Origin: Gammaproteobacteria bacterium
Lineage (GTDB): Bacteria > Pseudomonadota > Gammaproteobacteria > S012-40
Direction: 5' to 3'
DNA: 15,490 bases
NCBI GenBank assembly: GCA_029879945.1
Contig: JAOUPJ010000045.1
Location: forward strand, 1 to 15,490
The position numbers and the translations under genes are program-made. How positions within the stretch are numbered: the first letter of the stretch is position 1; each line of letters opens with the position of its first letter. Shown one piece after another: positions 6,615-14,478 of this stretch. Under the pieces are notes generated by a model that saw only the letters and a program-made list of their open reading frames with translations, did not search any database and was not told where the DNA came from.

Positions 6615-6642
6615 CGACGCCCAGGCAAATCCTGTGGCGTCG
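6615..6642 (+). other. Stable stem-loop without T-run
   Basis: CGACGCC (6615-6621) pairs with GGCGTCG (6636-6642), and the inner arms CAGG (6622-6625) and CCTG (6631-6634) extend the stem to 11 pairs with one bulged base and a CAAAT loop. It sits 25 bases after the yqhA-like stop. No T-tract follows directly, so it may be a 3' mRNA stabiliser or part of a Rho-dependent end. Confidence 0.55.
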
Positions 6643-6769
6643 CTTCACAAACGGCGATTCATCTATTACGCTTTTTAGTAGGGACAGATGCGTTTTTTAG
6701 TCTTGGCTGGGGTTTTCTAAACGGCCACTTACCCATACTGATTCATATTCAAAACATAGGAGGTACAGG

Positions 6770-7003
6770 ATGCCACTAGGTGATGAGCATTGGATAATTG
6801 TTAAATGGGAATATCGCGAGGACAGTGGTCGTTTATGCAACAAAATGTATGGAAGAAAAGTGGCGACGCATCAGGACGAGGAAAATTTCCTCAGAATTGC
6901 GTGGCGGGAGTTTAAAACCGTGCATCCAGACGCCCAGCGCCACCATGTGGTTGAAACCAAGCTGTTCCCAGCCAATCCGCCCTTGCAGTGTAAGACGGTT
7001 TAA
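6770..7003 (+). CDS. Small conserved-looking protein of unknown function
   Basis: A 77-residue soluble protein that I do not recognise. It is rich in charged and aromatic residues (HWIIVKWEYRE, WREFKTVHPDAQRHHV) and has no signal peptide or membrane segment. The gene is convincing because an almost perfect Shine-Dalgarno (TAGGAGGT, 6757-6764) precedes the ATG at the right distance. Its TAA stop (7001-7003) interlocks with the TAA of the converging ispG gene (7000-7002 on the other strand), so the two coding regions overlap by four bases with no terminator between. Function cannot be inferred from its neighbours. Confidence 0.72.
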   Translation: MPLGDEHWIIVKWEYREDSGRLCNKMYGRKVATHQDEENFLRIAWREFKTVHPDAQRHHVVETKLFPANPPLQCKTV

Positions 7004-8220
7004 GCGCCCGCCCCGTAGCGCGTCGACACATATTCATCGATGATTTTCTGGAAATCTGCCGCGATAGCATCGCCTTTTAGCGTTACCGTTTTCTCGCCGT
7101 CCACATACACAGGGGCAACAGGTCTTTCACCCGTGCCGGGCAGGCTGATTCCGATATTGGCATGCTTGCTTTCGCCTGGGCCGTTCACCACGCAACCCAT
7201 CACGGCCACGTTCATATTTTCCACGCCGGGATAGAGGCCACGCCACTCAGGCATTTGGTGTCGTATATAGCTTTGGATGTCTTGAGCAAGTTGCTGAAAA
7301 TAGGTGCTGGTAGTTCGACCGCAACCTGGGCAGGAGATCACTAAGGGCGTAAAAGACCGCAGACCCATGGTCTGGAGAATTTCCTGCGCCACAATCACTT
7401 CACGCGTCCTGTCACCACCGGGCTCCGGAGTCAGTGAAATTCGAATGGTGTCACCTATACCCTGCTGGAGCAGAACCGCCAGTGCGGCTGAAGAGGCCAC
7501 AATGCCCTTGGAACCCATCCCTGCCTCGGTCAGACCCAGGTGTAGCGGAAAATCGCAGCGTGCCGCCAAATCCTGGTAGACACTGATCAAGTCCTGTACC
7601 TGACTCATCTTGCAGGAGAGGATGATCTTGTCTTCCGGCAACCCCCATTCAATGGCCTTTTGGGCCGACTGGATGGCCGATTCCACGACCGCTTCACGCA
7701 TGATCTGCTGCGGCTCTTTGGGCTGGGCCAAACCGGCATTCTCGTCCATCATACGCGCCAAGAGGTCCTGATCCAGACTGCCCCAATTGACGCCTATGCG
7801 TACGGGCTTGTCGTATTTGCAGGCAAATTCAATCATGGACCCATACTGGATATCGCGTTTCTTACCCTTGCCTACATTGCCGGGATTGATACGAAATTTG
7901 GCTAAGGCCTCGGCGCAGTCTGGAAAGCGCTCCAGAAGCTTGTGGCCATTAAAATGAAAATCACCCACCAAGGGCACATCACAGCCCATGGCATCCAATT
8001 TTTCGCGGATATAGGCAACCTCTTTGGCCGCCTCTTCGGAGTTGACCGTGATTCGGACCAGTTCAGAACCGGCCTTGGCCAGTTGCACCACTTGCGCAAC
8101 AGTCGCCATGGCATCGGCGGTATCGGTGTTGGTCATGGACTGGACGGCAACGGGTGCCTCGCTTCCAATACGGACCTGCCCTACTTGTACGGTTTTTGTT
8201 TTTCGCCTAGTTCCAGACAT
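7000..8220 (-). CDS. ispG: 4-hydroxy-3-methylbut-2-enyl diphosphate synthase (flavodoxin/ferredoxin)
   Basis: A 406-residue enzyme of the non-mevalonate isoprenoid pathway. It reductively opens methylerythritol cyclodiphosphate to HMBPP using a [4Fe-4S] cluster. The N-terminal TIM-barrel is seen in RRKTKTVQVGQVRIGSEAPVAVQSMTN-type sequence and PLVGDFHFNG. The cluster ligands are Cys297 and Cys300 in SCPGCGRT and Cys343 in MGCVVNGPGE, with Glu350 completing that motif. It is of the compact bacterial type without the plant/Chlamydia insert. It is the last gene of a minus-strand series yajR-like, ssb, ispG, but a terminator hairpin separates it from ssb. Only a weak GAGAG-type ribosome binding site precedes the ATG. 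Confidence 0.97.
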   Translation of the reverse strand: MSGTRRKTKTVQVGQVRIGSEAPVAVQSMTNTDTADAMATVAQVVQLAKAGSELVRITVNSEEAAKEVAYIREKLDAMGCDVPLVGDFHFNGHKLLERFPDCAEALAKFRINPGNVGKGKKRDIQYGSMIEFACKYDKPVRIGVNWGSLDQDLLARMMDENAGLAQPKEPQQIMREAVVESAIQSAQKAIEWGLPEDKIILSCKMSQVQDLISVYQDLAARCDFPLHLGLTEAGMGSKGIVASSAALAVLLQQGIGDTIRISLTPEPGGDRTREVIVAQEILQTMGLRSFTPLVISCPGCGRTTSTYFQQLAQDIQSYIRHQMPEWRGLYPGVENMNVAVMGCVVNGPGESKHANIGISLPGTGERPVAPVYVDGEKTVTLKGDAIAADFQKIIDEYVSTRYGAGA

Positions 8221-8230
8221 TTCGCTCTCT

Positions 8231-8262
8231 CAAAAGAAAAAGCCGCTCGCAGAACGAGCGGC
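8231..8262 (-). terminator. Terminator of ssb, immediately upstream of ispG
   Basis: Read on the minus strand, GCCGCTCG and CGAGCGGC (8255-8262 and 8242-8249) form a perfect 8-bp stem over a 5-base loop. The run TTTTTCTTTT follows, reaching 8232. It starts 24 bases after the ssb stop, and its T-run ends only 11 bases before the ispG start codon. Confidence 0.88.
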
Positions 8263-8285
8263 CACAACTCCCAGAGTCAAAATCG

Positions 8286-8732
8286 TTAAAACGGGATGTC
8301 GTCATCAAAATCGGGGGCATCGCCTCCACCCGCCATGGCAGGTGCCCGGCTTGAAGCCGATTGAGACGGCGCTGAGCCCATACTATCACCGCTGCCGCGA
8401 CCATCCAACATTTGCATCTCACTGCCCACAATTTCAGTGGTGTAACGGTCTTGGCCGTCTTTATCCTGCCACTTGCGGGTCTGGAGCTTCCCTTCTATAT
8501 AAACCTTGGAGCCCTTACGCAGGTATTCCCCTGCAATCTCGCCCAATCGGTTGAACAAAACCACGCGGTGCCATTCTGTTTTTTCTTTGCTTTCACCGCT
8601 CTGTTTGTCTTTCCATGTTTCTGAGGTAGCAATACTCAGGTTGGCTACCGCGCCGCCGTTTGGCATATAACGCACTTCCGGGTCTGATCCCAGATTTCCA
8701 ACCAAGATTACTTTATTGATTCCTCTAGCCAT
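8286..8732 (-). CDS. ssb: Single-stranded DNA-binding protein
   Basis: A 148-residue SSB. The N-terminal OB fold (about residues 1-110) opens with ARGINKVILVGNLGSDPEVRY and carries ETWKDKQSGESKEKTEWHRVVLFN and the YIEGKLQTRKW strand. A flexible Gly/Ser/Ala linker follows. The C-terminal tip is DFDDDIPF, the acidic peptide that docks SSB-partner proteins in replication, recombination and repair. The start follows a clear AAGGAG. It lies 47 bases after the yajR-like stop and may be co-transcribed with it, although a TACAAT -10-like string in the gap could give it its own promoter. The order uvrA (divergent), MFS gene, ssb is also found in other gammaproteobacteria, as far as I recall. Confidence 0.97.
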   Translation of the reverse strand: MARGINKVILVGNLGSDPEVRYMPNGGAVANLSIATSETWKDKQSGESKEKTEWHRVVLFNRLGEIAGEYLRKGSKVYIEGKLQTRKWQDKDGQDRYTTEIVGSEMQMLDGRGSGDSMGSAPSQSASSRAPAMAGGGDAPDFDDDIPF

Positions 8733-8779
8733 AACATACTCCTTATCTATTATTTTTATTGTAATGAAATTCTAGTGTA

Positions 8780-10186
8780 TCACGCTTCACTCTGAACCGC
8801 GAAACGCATCAAAGCTACCTTATCTACGGCATTGTTGTCCACCTTCAAATAGGCAACACCATCTTCGGGAATAACCACCGCTTCAGCAACCCCTTGAACG
8901 GCAGTCATTTCTTCTACAAGTTGACGCGCTCGTCGCTCGTCTACCTCTCCGACTCGTACCATGAAACTGCCCAGGTAGCGCGGATTGCGCATGGAGGCGG
9001 TAACGACGCCCCAGGCCACCAGAGCAGCAGCGGCGAAGGCAAACACGGCCCCGATTCCAAACTCACCGTATATATACCCACCTGCAGCCCCCCCTACAAA
9101 GGCTCCGAGAAACTGACAACTGGAATAGACGCCCATGGCCGTTCCTTTGATGTCAGGCGGGGCGACCTTCACAATCATGGAAGGCAGCGTCGCTTCCAGC
9201 ACATTAAACGCGATGAAGAATAGACCCAAAGAAAGGAAAATCGCATAGGTGGTGTCATAACTAATGAGCAACAGCAGTTCTGAGATAGCGAGAATAAACA
9301 CTGCACCTGTCAGAATCTGCTTCATGCGTCTGCGCTTTTCGGCCACCACCACGAAGGGCACCATCACCACCATGGCAATCACCATGATGGGGAAGTAGAT
9401 CCACCAATGGTGCTCAGTCGCCAATCCCGCATGATCCCTAAGGGCTATTGGAAGGACCACGAAGGTGGCTGTGAGGGCCATGTGTAACACAAAAATTCCA
9501 AAATCCAGACGTAACAGTTCAGGGTCGCGTAACACGGTTTTGAACTGCTGAGGCACTGGCTGTGCATCACGATGAAAGCGCATCGTCGTCGGCGTGGGCA
9601 CGCGTACATAGATAATGAAAATCGCCGCAATTGCCAGAACCGCTGTCAACCAAAACAGGCCATCTACGCCAATCCAGCGATCCAGGGCCGGGCCGGCCAC
9701 CAGAGCGATTGCAAAAGAAAAACCGATACTCATGCCGATAGAGGCCATGGCACGAACGCGATGCTCTTCGCGTGTCAGATCGGCTGTCATGGCCATGATC
9801 GCGGCGGCGATGGCACCTGAACCCTGGAGAGCCCGCCCGATAATGACGCCGTAGATGGAGTCGGACATGGCCGCCACCACACTACCTATGGCAAATATCA
9901 CTAAGCCCATGGCAATCACGGGCTTGCGCCCGATGCGATCCGACATCATGCCAAAGGGGAGCTGGAATGCCGCCTGAGTTAGGCCATAGGCTCCAATGGC
10001 TATGCCGATTAGAAAAGGGGTTACATCTTCCAATTCCTGAGCATAGAGTGAAAAAACAGGAAGTATCATAAACAAACCAAACATGCGTAAGGCATAGATG
10101 CCTGACAGGGAAGAAACTGCCTTCTTCTCTGTGGCCGTCATTTGATCTGGGGCATTAGGGTCGTCTTGTTTGGTCTTATTACGCAT
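8780..10186 (-). CDS. MFS transporter with C-terminal YAM domain, YajR-like
   Basis: A 468-residue major facilitator protein with twelve expected membrane helices. Motif A, GMMSDRIGRKP (residues 79-89), links helices 2 and 3 and is typical of proton-coupled drug antiporters. The sequence closely follows E. coli YajR (GIAIGAYGLTQAAFQLPFG, IIGRALQGSGAIAAAIMA, KGTAMGVYSSCQFLGAF). After helix 12, residues about 399-468 form a small ferredoxin-like cytosolic YAM domain (ARQLVEEMTAVQGVAEAVVI...VAYLKVDNNAVDK), the mark of YajR. The frame is open 48 codons further upstream, but I choose the ATG at 10186, because those extra residues are not transporter-like and would run into the uvrA promoter region. 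Met16 is an alternative start; neither has a strong ribosome binding site. The substrate is unknown. Confidence 0.9.
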   Translation of the reverse strand: MRNKTKQDDPNAPDQMTATEKKAVSSLSGIYALRMFGLFMILPVFSLYAQELEDVTPFLIGIAIGAYGLTQAAFQLPFGMMSDRIGRKPVIAMGLVIFAIGSVVAAMSDSIYGVIIGRALQGSGAIAAAIMAMTADLTREEHRVRAMASIGMSIGFSFAIALVAGPALDRWIGVDGLFWLTAVLAIAAIFIIYVRVPTPTTMRFHRDAQPVPQQFKTVLRDPELLRLDFGIFVLHMALTATFVVLPIALRDHAGLATEHHWWIYFPIMVIAMVVMVPFVVVAEKRRRMKQILTGAVFILAISELLLLISYDTTYAIFLSLGLFFIAFNVLEATLPSMIVKVAPPDIKGTAMGVYSSCQFLGAFVGGAAGGYIYGEFGIGAVFAFAAAALVAWGVVTASMRNPRYLGSFMVRVGEVDERRARQLVEEMTAVQGVAEAVVIPEDGVAYLKVDNNAVDKVALMRFAVQSEA

Positions 10187-10236
10187 TCTTTTTACTACTT
10201 TACGGTCAAGTTTCCAGCACAAAGGGAGAGTATCCT

Positions 10237-10266
10237 TTGCGTGTGCAACACGAAAGGCCGTAATAT
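10237..10266 (+). promoter_or_regulatory. Candidate uvrA promoter in the divergent spacer
   Basis: TTGCGT (10237-10242) and TAATAT (10261-10266) are 18 bases apart, about 30 bases before the uvrA start. A short inverted repeat, CGTGT-GCA-ACACG (10240-10252), overlaps the -35 box. No LexA-type CTGT-N8-ACAG site is visible in the 108-base spacer. Confidence 0.4.
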
Positions 10267-10294
10267 AGCAGTTTTGCCCGAAACACTGAAAGCT

Positions 10295-13135
10295 ATGGAT
10301 GTAATTCGAATTCGCGGTGCGAGAACGCATAATCTCAAAAACTTTGATCTGGAACTCCCACGCGATAAATTGATTGTATTTACCGGTGTTTCTGGCTCAG
10401 GCAAGTCTTCACTGGCCTTTGATACAATTTATGCAGAAGGCCAACGACGTTATGTGGAAAGCCTTTCCAGCTATGCGCGCCAGTTTCTTTCCGTCATGGA
10501 AAAGCCCGATGTGGACCACATCGAGGGGCTTTCTCCTGCGATTAGCATTGAGCAGAAATCCACGTCCCACAATCCCCGATCAACCGTAGGGACAATAACC
10601 GAGATCTATGACTATCTACGGCTCTTGTTCGCACGGGCTGGTGAGCCACGCTGCCCCGATCATAATATTTCTTTAGAGGCACAGACTGTCAGCCAAATGG
10701 TAGACAGTATCCTGGAGCTTCCCGCCGATGAGCGTTATATGCTGCTTGCCCCGGTGGTGAGAAATCGCAAAGGTGAGCATTTACAAATGCTGGGTGAGTT
10801 GCGTGCGCAAGGTTTCGTCCGCGTGAGACTGGATGGTGAAATTATTGAACTGGACACCATCCCCGAGATGGACAAGTCCAAGAAACACAATATCGATGTG
10901 GTAGTGGATCGCTTTAAGATACGTGAAGAATTAAAACAAAGACTGGCCGAGTCTATTGAAACAGCCCTGGTGTTAAGCGACGGACTCATTGTAGTCTGCC
11001 CAATGGATGACCCCAATCAGGAAATTGTCTTTTCTTCCAAGTTTGCCTGCCCTGAATGCGGTTTTAGTCTTAAAGAATTGGAACCCCGATTATTTTCTTT
11101 TAATAATCCCGCAGGTGCCTGCCCCAGTTGTGACGGCTTGGGTGTGAAACAATTTTTTGATCCGGCACGGGTGGTGTCACATCCATCGTTGAGTTTGAAT
11201 GAAGGAGCGATTCGTAATTGGGATAGACGCAATAGTTTCTATTCCCAATTGCTGCATTCCTTGTCAAAACACTATAAATTCAAACTGGATACGCCCTTTG
11301 AAGAACTGCCCAAGGATATTCAGGAAATCGTTTTGTTTGGTAGTGGAACCACACAAATCAAGTTCACCTACATGAACGAACGTGGACAAGAAACTTCGCG
11401 CAAACATCCATTTGAAGGCATTATCAACAATCTGCAAAGACGGTATCACGAAACCGAATCCCAAATGGTTCGTGAAGAGTTGGCTAAATATATAAGTCAT
11501 CAACACTGTCCGGATTGTGAGGGCACACGACTCAATCGCGCCGCGCGATCAGTCTTTATCACCGACAAGACTCTACCCGAAGTCAATCACATGCCCATCG
11601 GCATCGCCCATCAGTTTTTTTCTGAGCTTAGTTTGCCAGGAAAACGCGGACCCATCGCTAAAAAAATCGTTAACGAAATTCAACAACGCTTAAGCTTTCT
11701 TGTTAACGTAGGACTGGATTATCTGACGCTGGAACGCAAGGCCGACTCACTTTCGGGTGGCGAGGCGCAGCGCATACGTCTGGCCAGCCAGATCGGTGCC
11801 GGCCTGGTGGGCGTGATGTATGTGTTGGATGAGCCTTCTATAGGACTGCATCAGCGTGACAACGAAAGATTACTGGACACGTTGACCTATTTGCGAGATT
11901 TGGGAAACACCGTGATAGTGGTGGAACACGATGAAGACGCCATCCGAGCTGCGGACCATGTTGTCGACATCGGTCCGGCTGCTGGAGTTCATGGCGGCCA
12001 AATCATTTCTCAAGGAAAGCCCCAGGACATTATTAACGATCCCAATTCACTCACCGGACGCTATCTATCGGGAGTTGAAAAAATTGAAATTCCCGAGCAA
12101 AGACACAAACCCGATCCGGATAAAGTGTTACGGATAACAAACGCCAGTGGAAACAATCTGAAAAATGTGAGTGTCGATTTTCCGGTAGGCTTGATGACTT
12201 GTATTACGGGTGTTTCAGGCTCAGGTAAGTCTACATTAATCAATGACACCTTATACGCGCATGCTGCGGCCCACATCAATCGCGCCAATACAGAACCGGC
12301 CCCCTGTGAGTCGATAGAGGGACTGGACCACTTTGATCGCATCATCGATATCGATCAAAGCCCGATCGGGCGAACGCCGCGATCCAACCCCGCGACATAC
12401 ACGGGCCTTTTCACACCCATCCGGGATTTGTTTGCGCAAAGTCCCGAGTCACGCGCACGCGGCTACACGCCGGGCAGATTTAGCTTCAATGTAAAGGGCG
12501 GCCGTTGTGAGGCCTGTCAGGGTGATGGCCTGATAAAAGTCGAGATGCACTTTTTGCCAGACGTGTATGTGCAATGTGATGTATGCCACGGTCGTCGCTA
12601 CAATCGTGAGACCCTGGAAATAAAGTATAAAGGCAAGAGCATACACCAGGTGCTAGATATGACAGTGGAAGACGCGCTAGTCTTTTTCGACGCCATGCCT
12701 GCCATTGCGCGAAAACTGAAGACCCTTTCCGAGGTCGGGCTCTCTTATATCCGCTTGGGCCAGTCTGCAACCACGCTTTCCGGTGGTGAAGCACAGCGGG
12801 TCAAGCTGGCAAAAGAATTGTCTAAGCGAGATACAGGAAGAACACTCTATATTTTAGACGAGCCCACAACGGGACTTCACTTTCACGACATCAAACAATT
12901 GCTACACATACTGCATCGTTTTCGCGATCACGGAAACACCGTGCTTGTGATAGAACACAATCTGGATGTGATCAAAACCGCCGACTGGCTGATTGACCTA
13001 GGGCCGGAAGGAGGCAATAAGGGCGGCACTATCCTGGCCACTGGAACCCCGGAAAATATCGCCAGGGAAAAAAGCTCACATACCGGGAGATTTTTAAAAT
13101 CTCTCTTGGCTCCTGAAACCGCCGAGACCAACTAG
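10295..13135 (+). CDS. uvrA: Excinuclease ABC subunit A
   Basis: A 946-residue UvrA, the damage-sensing ATPase of nucleotide excision repair, close to the 940 residues of E. coli. I start it at 10295, because the protein then opens with the conserved MDVIRIRGARTHNLKN; the open frame extends 51 codons upstream without homology. The first ATPase has Walker A GVSGSGKSS (31-39), signature LSGGEAQR (486-493) and Walker B LYVLDEPSIGL. The second has Walker A GVSGSGKST (from 639), LSGGEAQR (828-835) and LYILDEPTTGL. Zinc-binding cysteines are seen at 252 and 255 with a CPSC pair downstream, in a CPDC pair in the insertion domain, and from 738 (CEAC...CDVC). All key residues are present. It is divergent from the yajR-like gene. 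Confidence 0.98.
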   Translation: MDVIRIRGARTHNLKNFDLELPRDKLIVFTGVSGSGKSSLAFDTIYAEGQRRYVESLSSYARQFLSVMEKPDVDHIEGLSPAISIEQKSTSHNPRSTVGTITEIYDYLRLLFARAGEPRCPDHNISLEAQTVSQMVDSILELPADERYMLLAPVVRNRKGEHLQMLGELRAQGFVRVRLDGEIIELDTIPEMDKSKKHNIDVVVDRFKIREELKQRLAESIETALVLSDGLIVVCPMDDPNQEIVFSSKFACPECGFSLKELEPRLFSFNNPAGACPSCDGLGVKQFFDPARVVSHPSLSLNEGAIRNWDRRNSFYSQLLHSLSKHYKFKLDTPFEELPKDIQEIVLFGSGTTQIKFTYMNERGQETSRKHPFEGIINNLQRRYHETESQMVREELAKYISHQHCPDCEGTRLNRAARSVFITDKTLPEVNHMPIGIAHQFFSELSLPGKRGPIAKKIVNEIQQRLSFLVNVGLDYLTLERKADSLSGGEAQRIRLASQIGAGLVGVMYVLDEPSIGLHQRDNERLLDTLTYLRDLGNTVIVVEHDEDAIRAADHVVDIGPAAGVHGGQIISQGKPQDIINDPNSLTGRYLSGVEKIEIPEQRHKPDPDKVLRITNASGNNLKNVSVDFPVGLMTCITGVSGSGKSTLINDTLYAHAAAHINRANTEPAPCESIEGLDHFDRIIDIDQSPIGRTPRSNPATYTGLFTPIRDLFAQSPESRARGYTPGRFSFNVKGGRCEACQGDGLIKVEMHFLPDVYVQCDVCHGRRYNRETLEIKYKGKSIHQVLDMTVEDALVFFDAMPAIARKLKTLSEVGLSYIRLGQSATTLSGGEAQRVKLAKELSKRDTGRTLYILDEPTTGLHFHDIKQLLHILHRFRDHGNTVLVIEHNLDVIKTADWLIDLGPEGGNKGGTILATGTPENIAREKSSHTGRFLKSLLAPETAETN

Positions 13136-13154
13136 ATCGGCTCGGACATGAACC

Positions 13155-13406
13155 CTAAGCGGCTTTACCATAGCCCCTTGGGCTGACCAAATCTGTAATC
13201 TCGGACAATTGTCCTTCATAGTTTCGCCATCGACCTATCGATGTAGCGTACATCTTTTTAGTCACCTGGCTTTGGCTGCAGGTGTGTATATAGCGACGGG
13301 ATTCATAAACACGAATCTGGCGTTTGGAAAAAGTGCACGAATTAACCCGATGAAAGGGAATTGGTAAGGACTTTGTACTTTTATATAACTTTTCAATGAT
13401 TCGAGT
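13155..13406 (-). pseudogene. C-terminal remnant of a (TPR-)sulfotransferase
   Basis: The 83 minus-strand codons ending in TAG at 13155-13157 encode RVYESRRYIHTCSQSQV followed by MYATSIGRWRNYEGQL. This fits the C-terminal end of PAPS-dependent sulfotransferases of the bacterial TPR-sulfotransferase group, which typically reads like FHxxRRxVxTASxxQVrxPIYxSSVGRWRxYExxLxPL. The resemblance seems to begin at TRIIEKL, right after two adjacent in-frame TGA stops (13407-13412), with a less convincing patch between. The nucleotide-binding loop and catalytic part of the enzyme are absent, and there is no start codon with a ribosome binding site. It therefore looks like a broken gene. It converges on uvrA, ending 20 bases from the uvrA stop. 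The family call rests on remembered pattern, not on a search. Confidence 0.68.
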
Positions 13407-13409
13407 TCA

Positions 13410-13676
13410 TCAAACGAAAACCCCTTGCTCTAACAAGTGAGCACCTAAAGCAACCGCTTCCTCAGTCTCCGCCAGAAGACAAGGCCTCAATCGCTGCTCG
13501 TATCGAAGCTCGTCCTCAACTGCCCCACTCGCTCGATACAATATTCTCAAATACTGCAAACTAAAAATGGAATCTTCGTTAGGGCATAGGGAGCCAAGCA
13601 GTTGCTGCTCAGCCAACTCATAGTGGTGCATCGAAATAAGAAGGGCGATTCCCTTATAAAACTTTTTTCTAAACAT
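13410..13676 (-). CDS. Small helical, TPR-like protein; possibly the N-terminal part of the broken sulfotransferase gene
   Basis: An 88-residue frame from an ATG at 13676; TTG codons at 13682 and 13679 are other possible starts. No good ribosome binding site is seen, and an in-frame stop lies shortly upstream (13692-13694). The protein has a basic start (MFRKKFYKG) and then regular amphipathic helices with TPR-like spacing (YELAEQQLL...SLQYLRILYRASG...ELRYEQRL...EEAVALGAHLLEQG). It ends at two consecutive TGA codons and is in the same frame as the sulfotransferase remnant that follows. TPR repeats in front of a sulfotransferase domain are a known architecture, so both pieces may derive from one gene that lost its middle. 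It could also be an independent small gene. The region is richer in AT than uvrA. Confidence 0.42.
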   Translation of the reverse strand: MFRKKFYKGIALLISMHHYELAEQQLLGSLCPNEDSIFSLQYLRILYRASGAVEDELRYEQRLRPCLLAETEEAVALGAHLLEQGVFV

Positions 13677-13780
13677 CAACAAGGTTTTATTTCAACAAAG
13701 GATCGTTATAAAAAACGGCAAAGAAATTTAAAATCTTAAGTATTTATAAAACGAATGAAATTCTTTTTTTCAAACATACC

Positions 13781-14476
13781 CTAAACAGTCAAGTGATCGG
13801 AGACCACTTTGTCGTTCAATTCTTCCATTTTTCCGGACGACACACGCCTCCCCCTATCAAGAATAACAAACTTTTTTCCTACCCGTCTGGCGAATGGCAA
13901 TTTTTGTTCTACGATCAAAACCGTGAGATTTTCATCCTTATTCAGTCTTTCAATGACGCTTGCAATCTGCTGAACGATATTCGGCTGTATCCCTTCAGTG
14001 GGCTCGTCCAAAATAAGTATTTTCGGATTCAGCACCAAGGCCCGTCCAATAGCCAACTGCTGTTGTTGACCACCGGACAAGTCTCCACCACGCCTGCGTA
14101 ACATGTCTTTCAACACCGGAAAAAGCTCATAGATGCGATCTGGTACCGTCTTGAGTTTGTTTCCACGAAGGGTGAGTCCCAATTTGAGATTTTCTTCCAC
14201 CGTTAGCTGAGGAAAAATTTCCCTACCCTGTGGCACATACCCTATGCCCAGAGGTGCACGCGAGGCCGAATCTTTTCGACTGATGTCTTGTCCACCAAAA
14301 AGAATAGTACCCGACTTGACAGGCAACAGGCCCATTATGGTTTTCAACAAAGTCGTTTTACCTACGCCATTGCGTCCCATGAGACAAACACAATCACCCT
14401 GCTGAATAGACAGATCAATGTCCCATAAAGTGTGGCTTTCACCGTAGAATTGATTAATGGATTTAAGCTCTAACAT
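13781..14476 (-). CDS. urtE: Urea ABC transporter ATP-binding protein UrtE
   Basis: A 231-residue ABC ATPase, the second of the pair that powers the urea/short-chain amide importer UrtABCDE; it is a cytoplasmic subunit bound to UrtB/UrtC. Walker A is GRNGVGKT (34-41), the Q-loop lies in GYVPQGREIFPQLTVEENL, the signature is LSGGQQQQLAIGRAL (from 133) and Walker B is LILDEPTEGIQP (from 154). The opening LKSINQFYGESHTLWD and the DEPTEGIQPNIV segment fit UrtE better than the related LivF. It starts two bases after the urtD stop, as expected for one transcript. No urease gene follows; the next thing downstream is an AT-rich gap and a broken gene. I saw no clear terminator after it. Confidence 0.93.
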   Translation of the reverse strand: MLELKSINQFYGESHTLWDIDLSIQQGDCVCLMGRNGVGKTTLLKTIMGLLPVKSGTILFGGQDISRKDSASRAPLGIGYVPQGREIFPQLTVEENLKLGLTLRGNKLKTVPDRIYELFPVLKDMLRRRGGDLSGGQQQQLAIGRALVLNPKILILDEPTEGIQPNIVQQIASVIERLNKDENLTVLIVEQKLPFARRVGKKFVILDRGRRVSSGKMEELNDKVVSDHLTV

Positions 14477-14478
14477 GA

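Noticed and set aside
10142..10294. Longer N-terminus for uvrA
   Set aside because: The added 51 residues are not part of UvrA. The conserved start MDVIRIRGARTHNL lies at 10295.
13172..13184. AGCCC-CTT-GGGCT hairpin as the uvrA terminator
   Set aside because: The stem is short with a 3-base loop and no T-run follows. It lies inside the sulfotransferase remnant.
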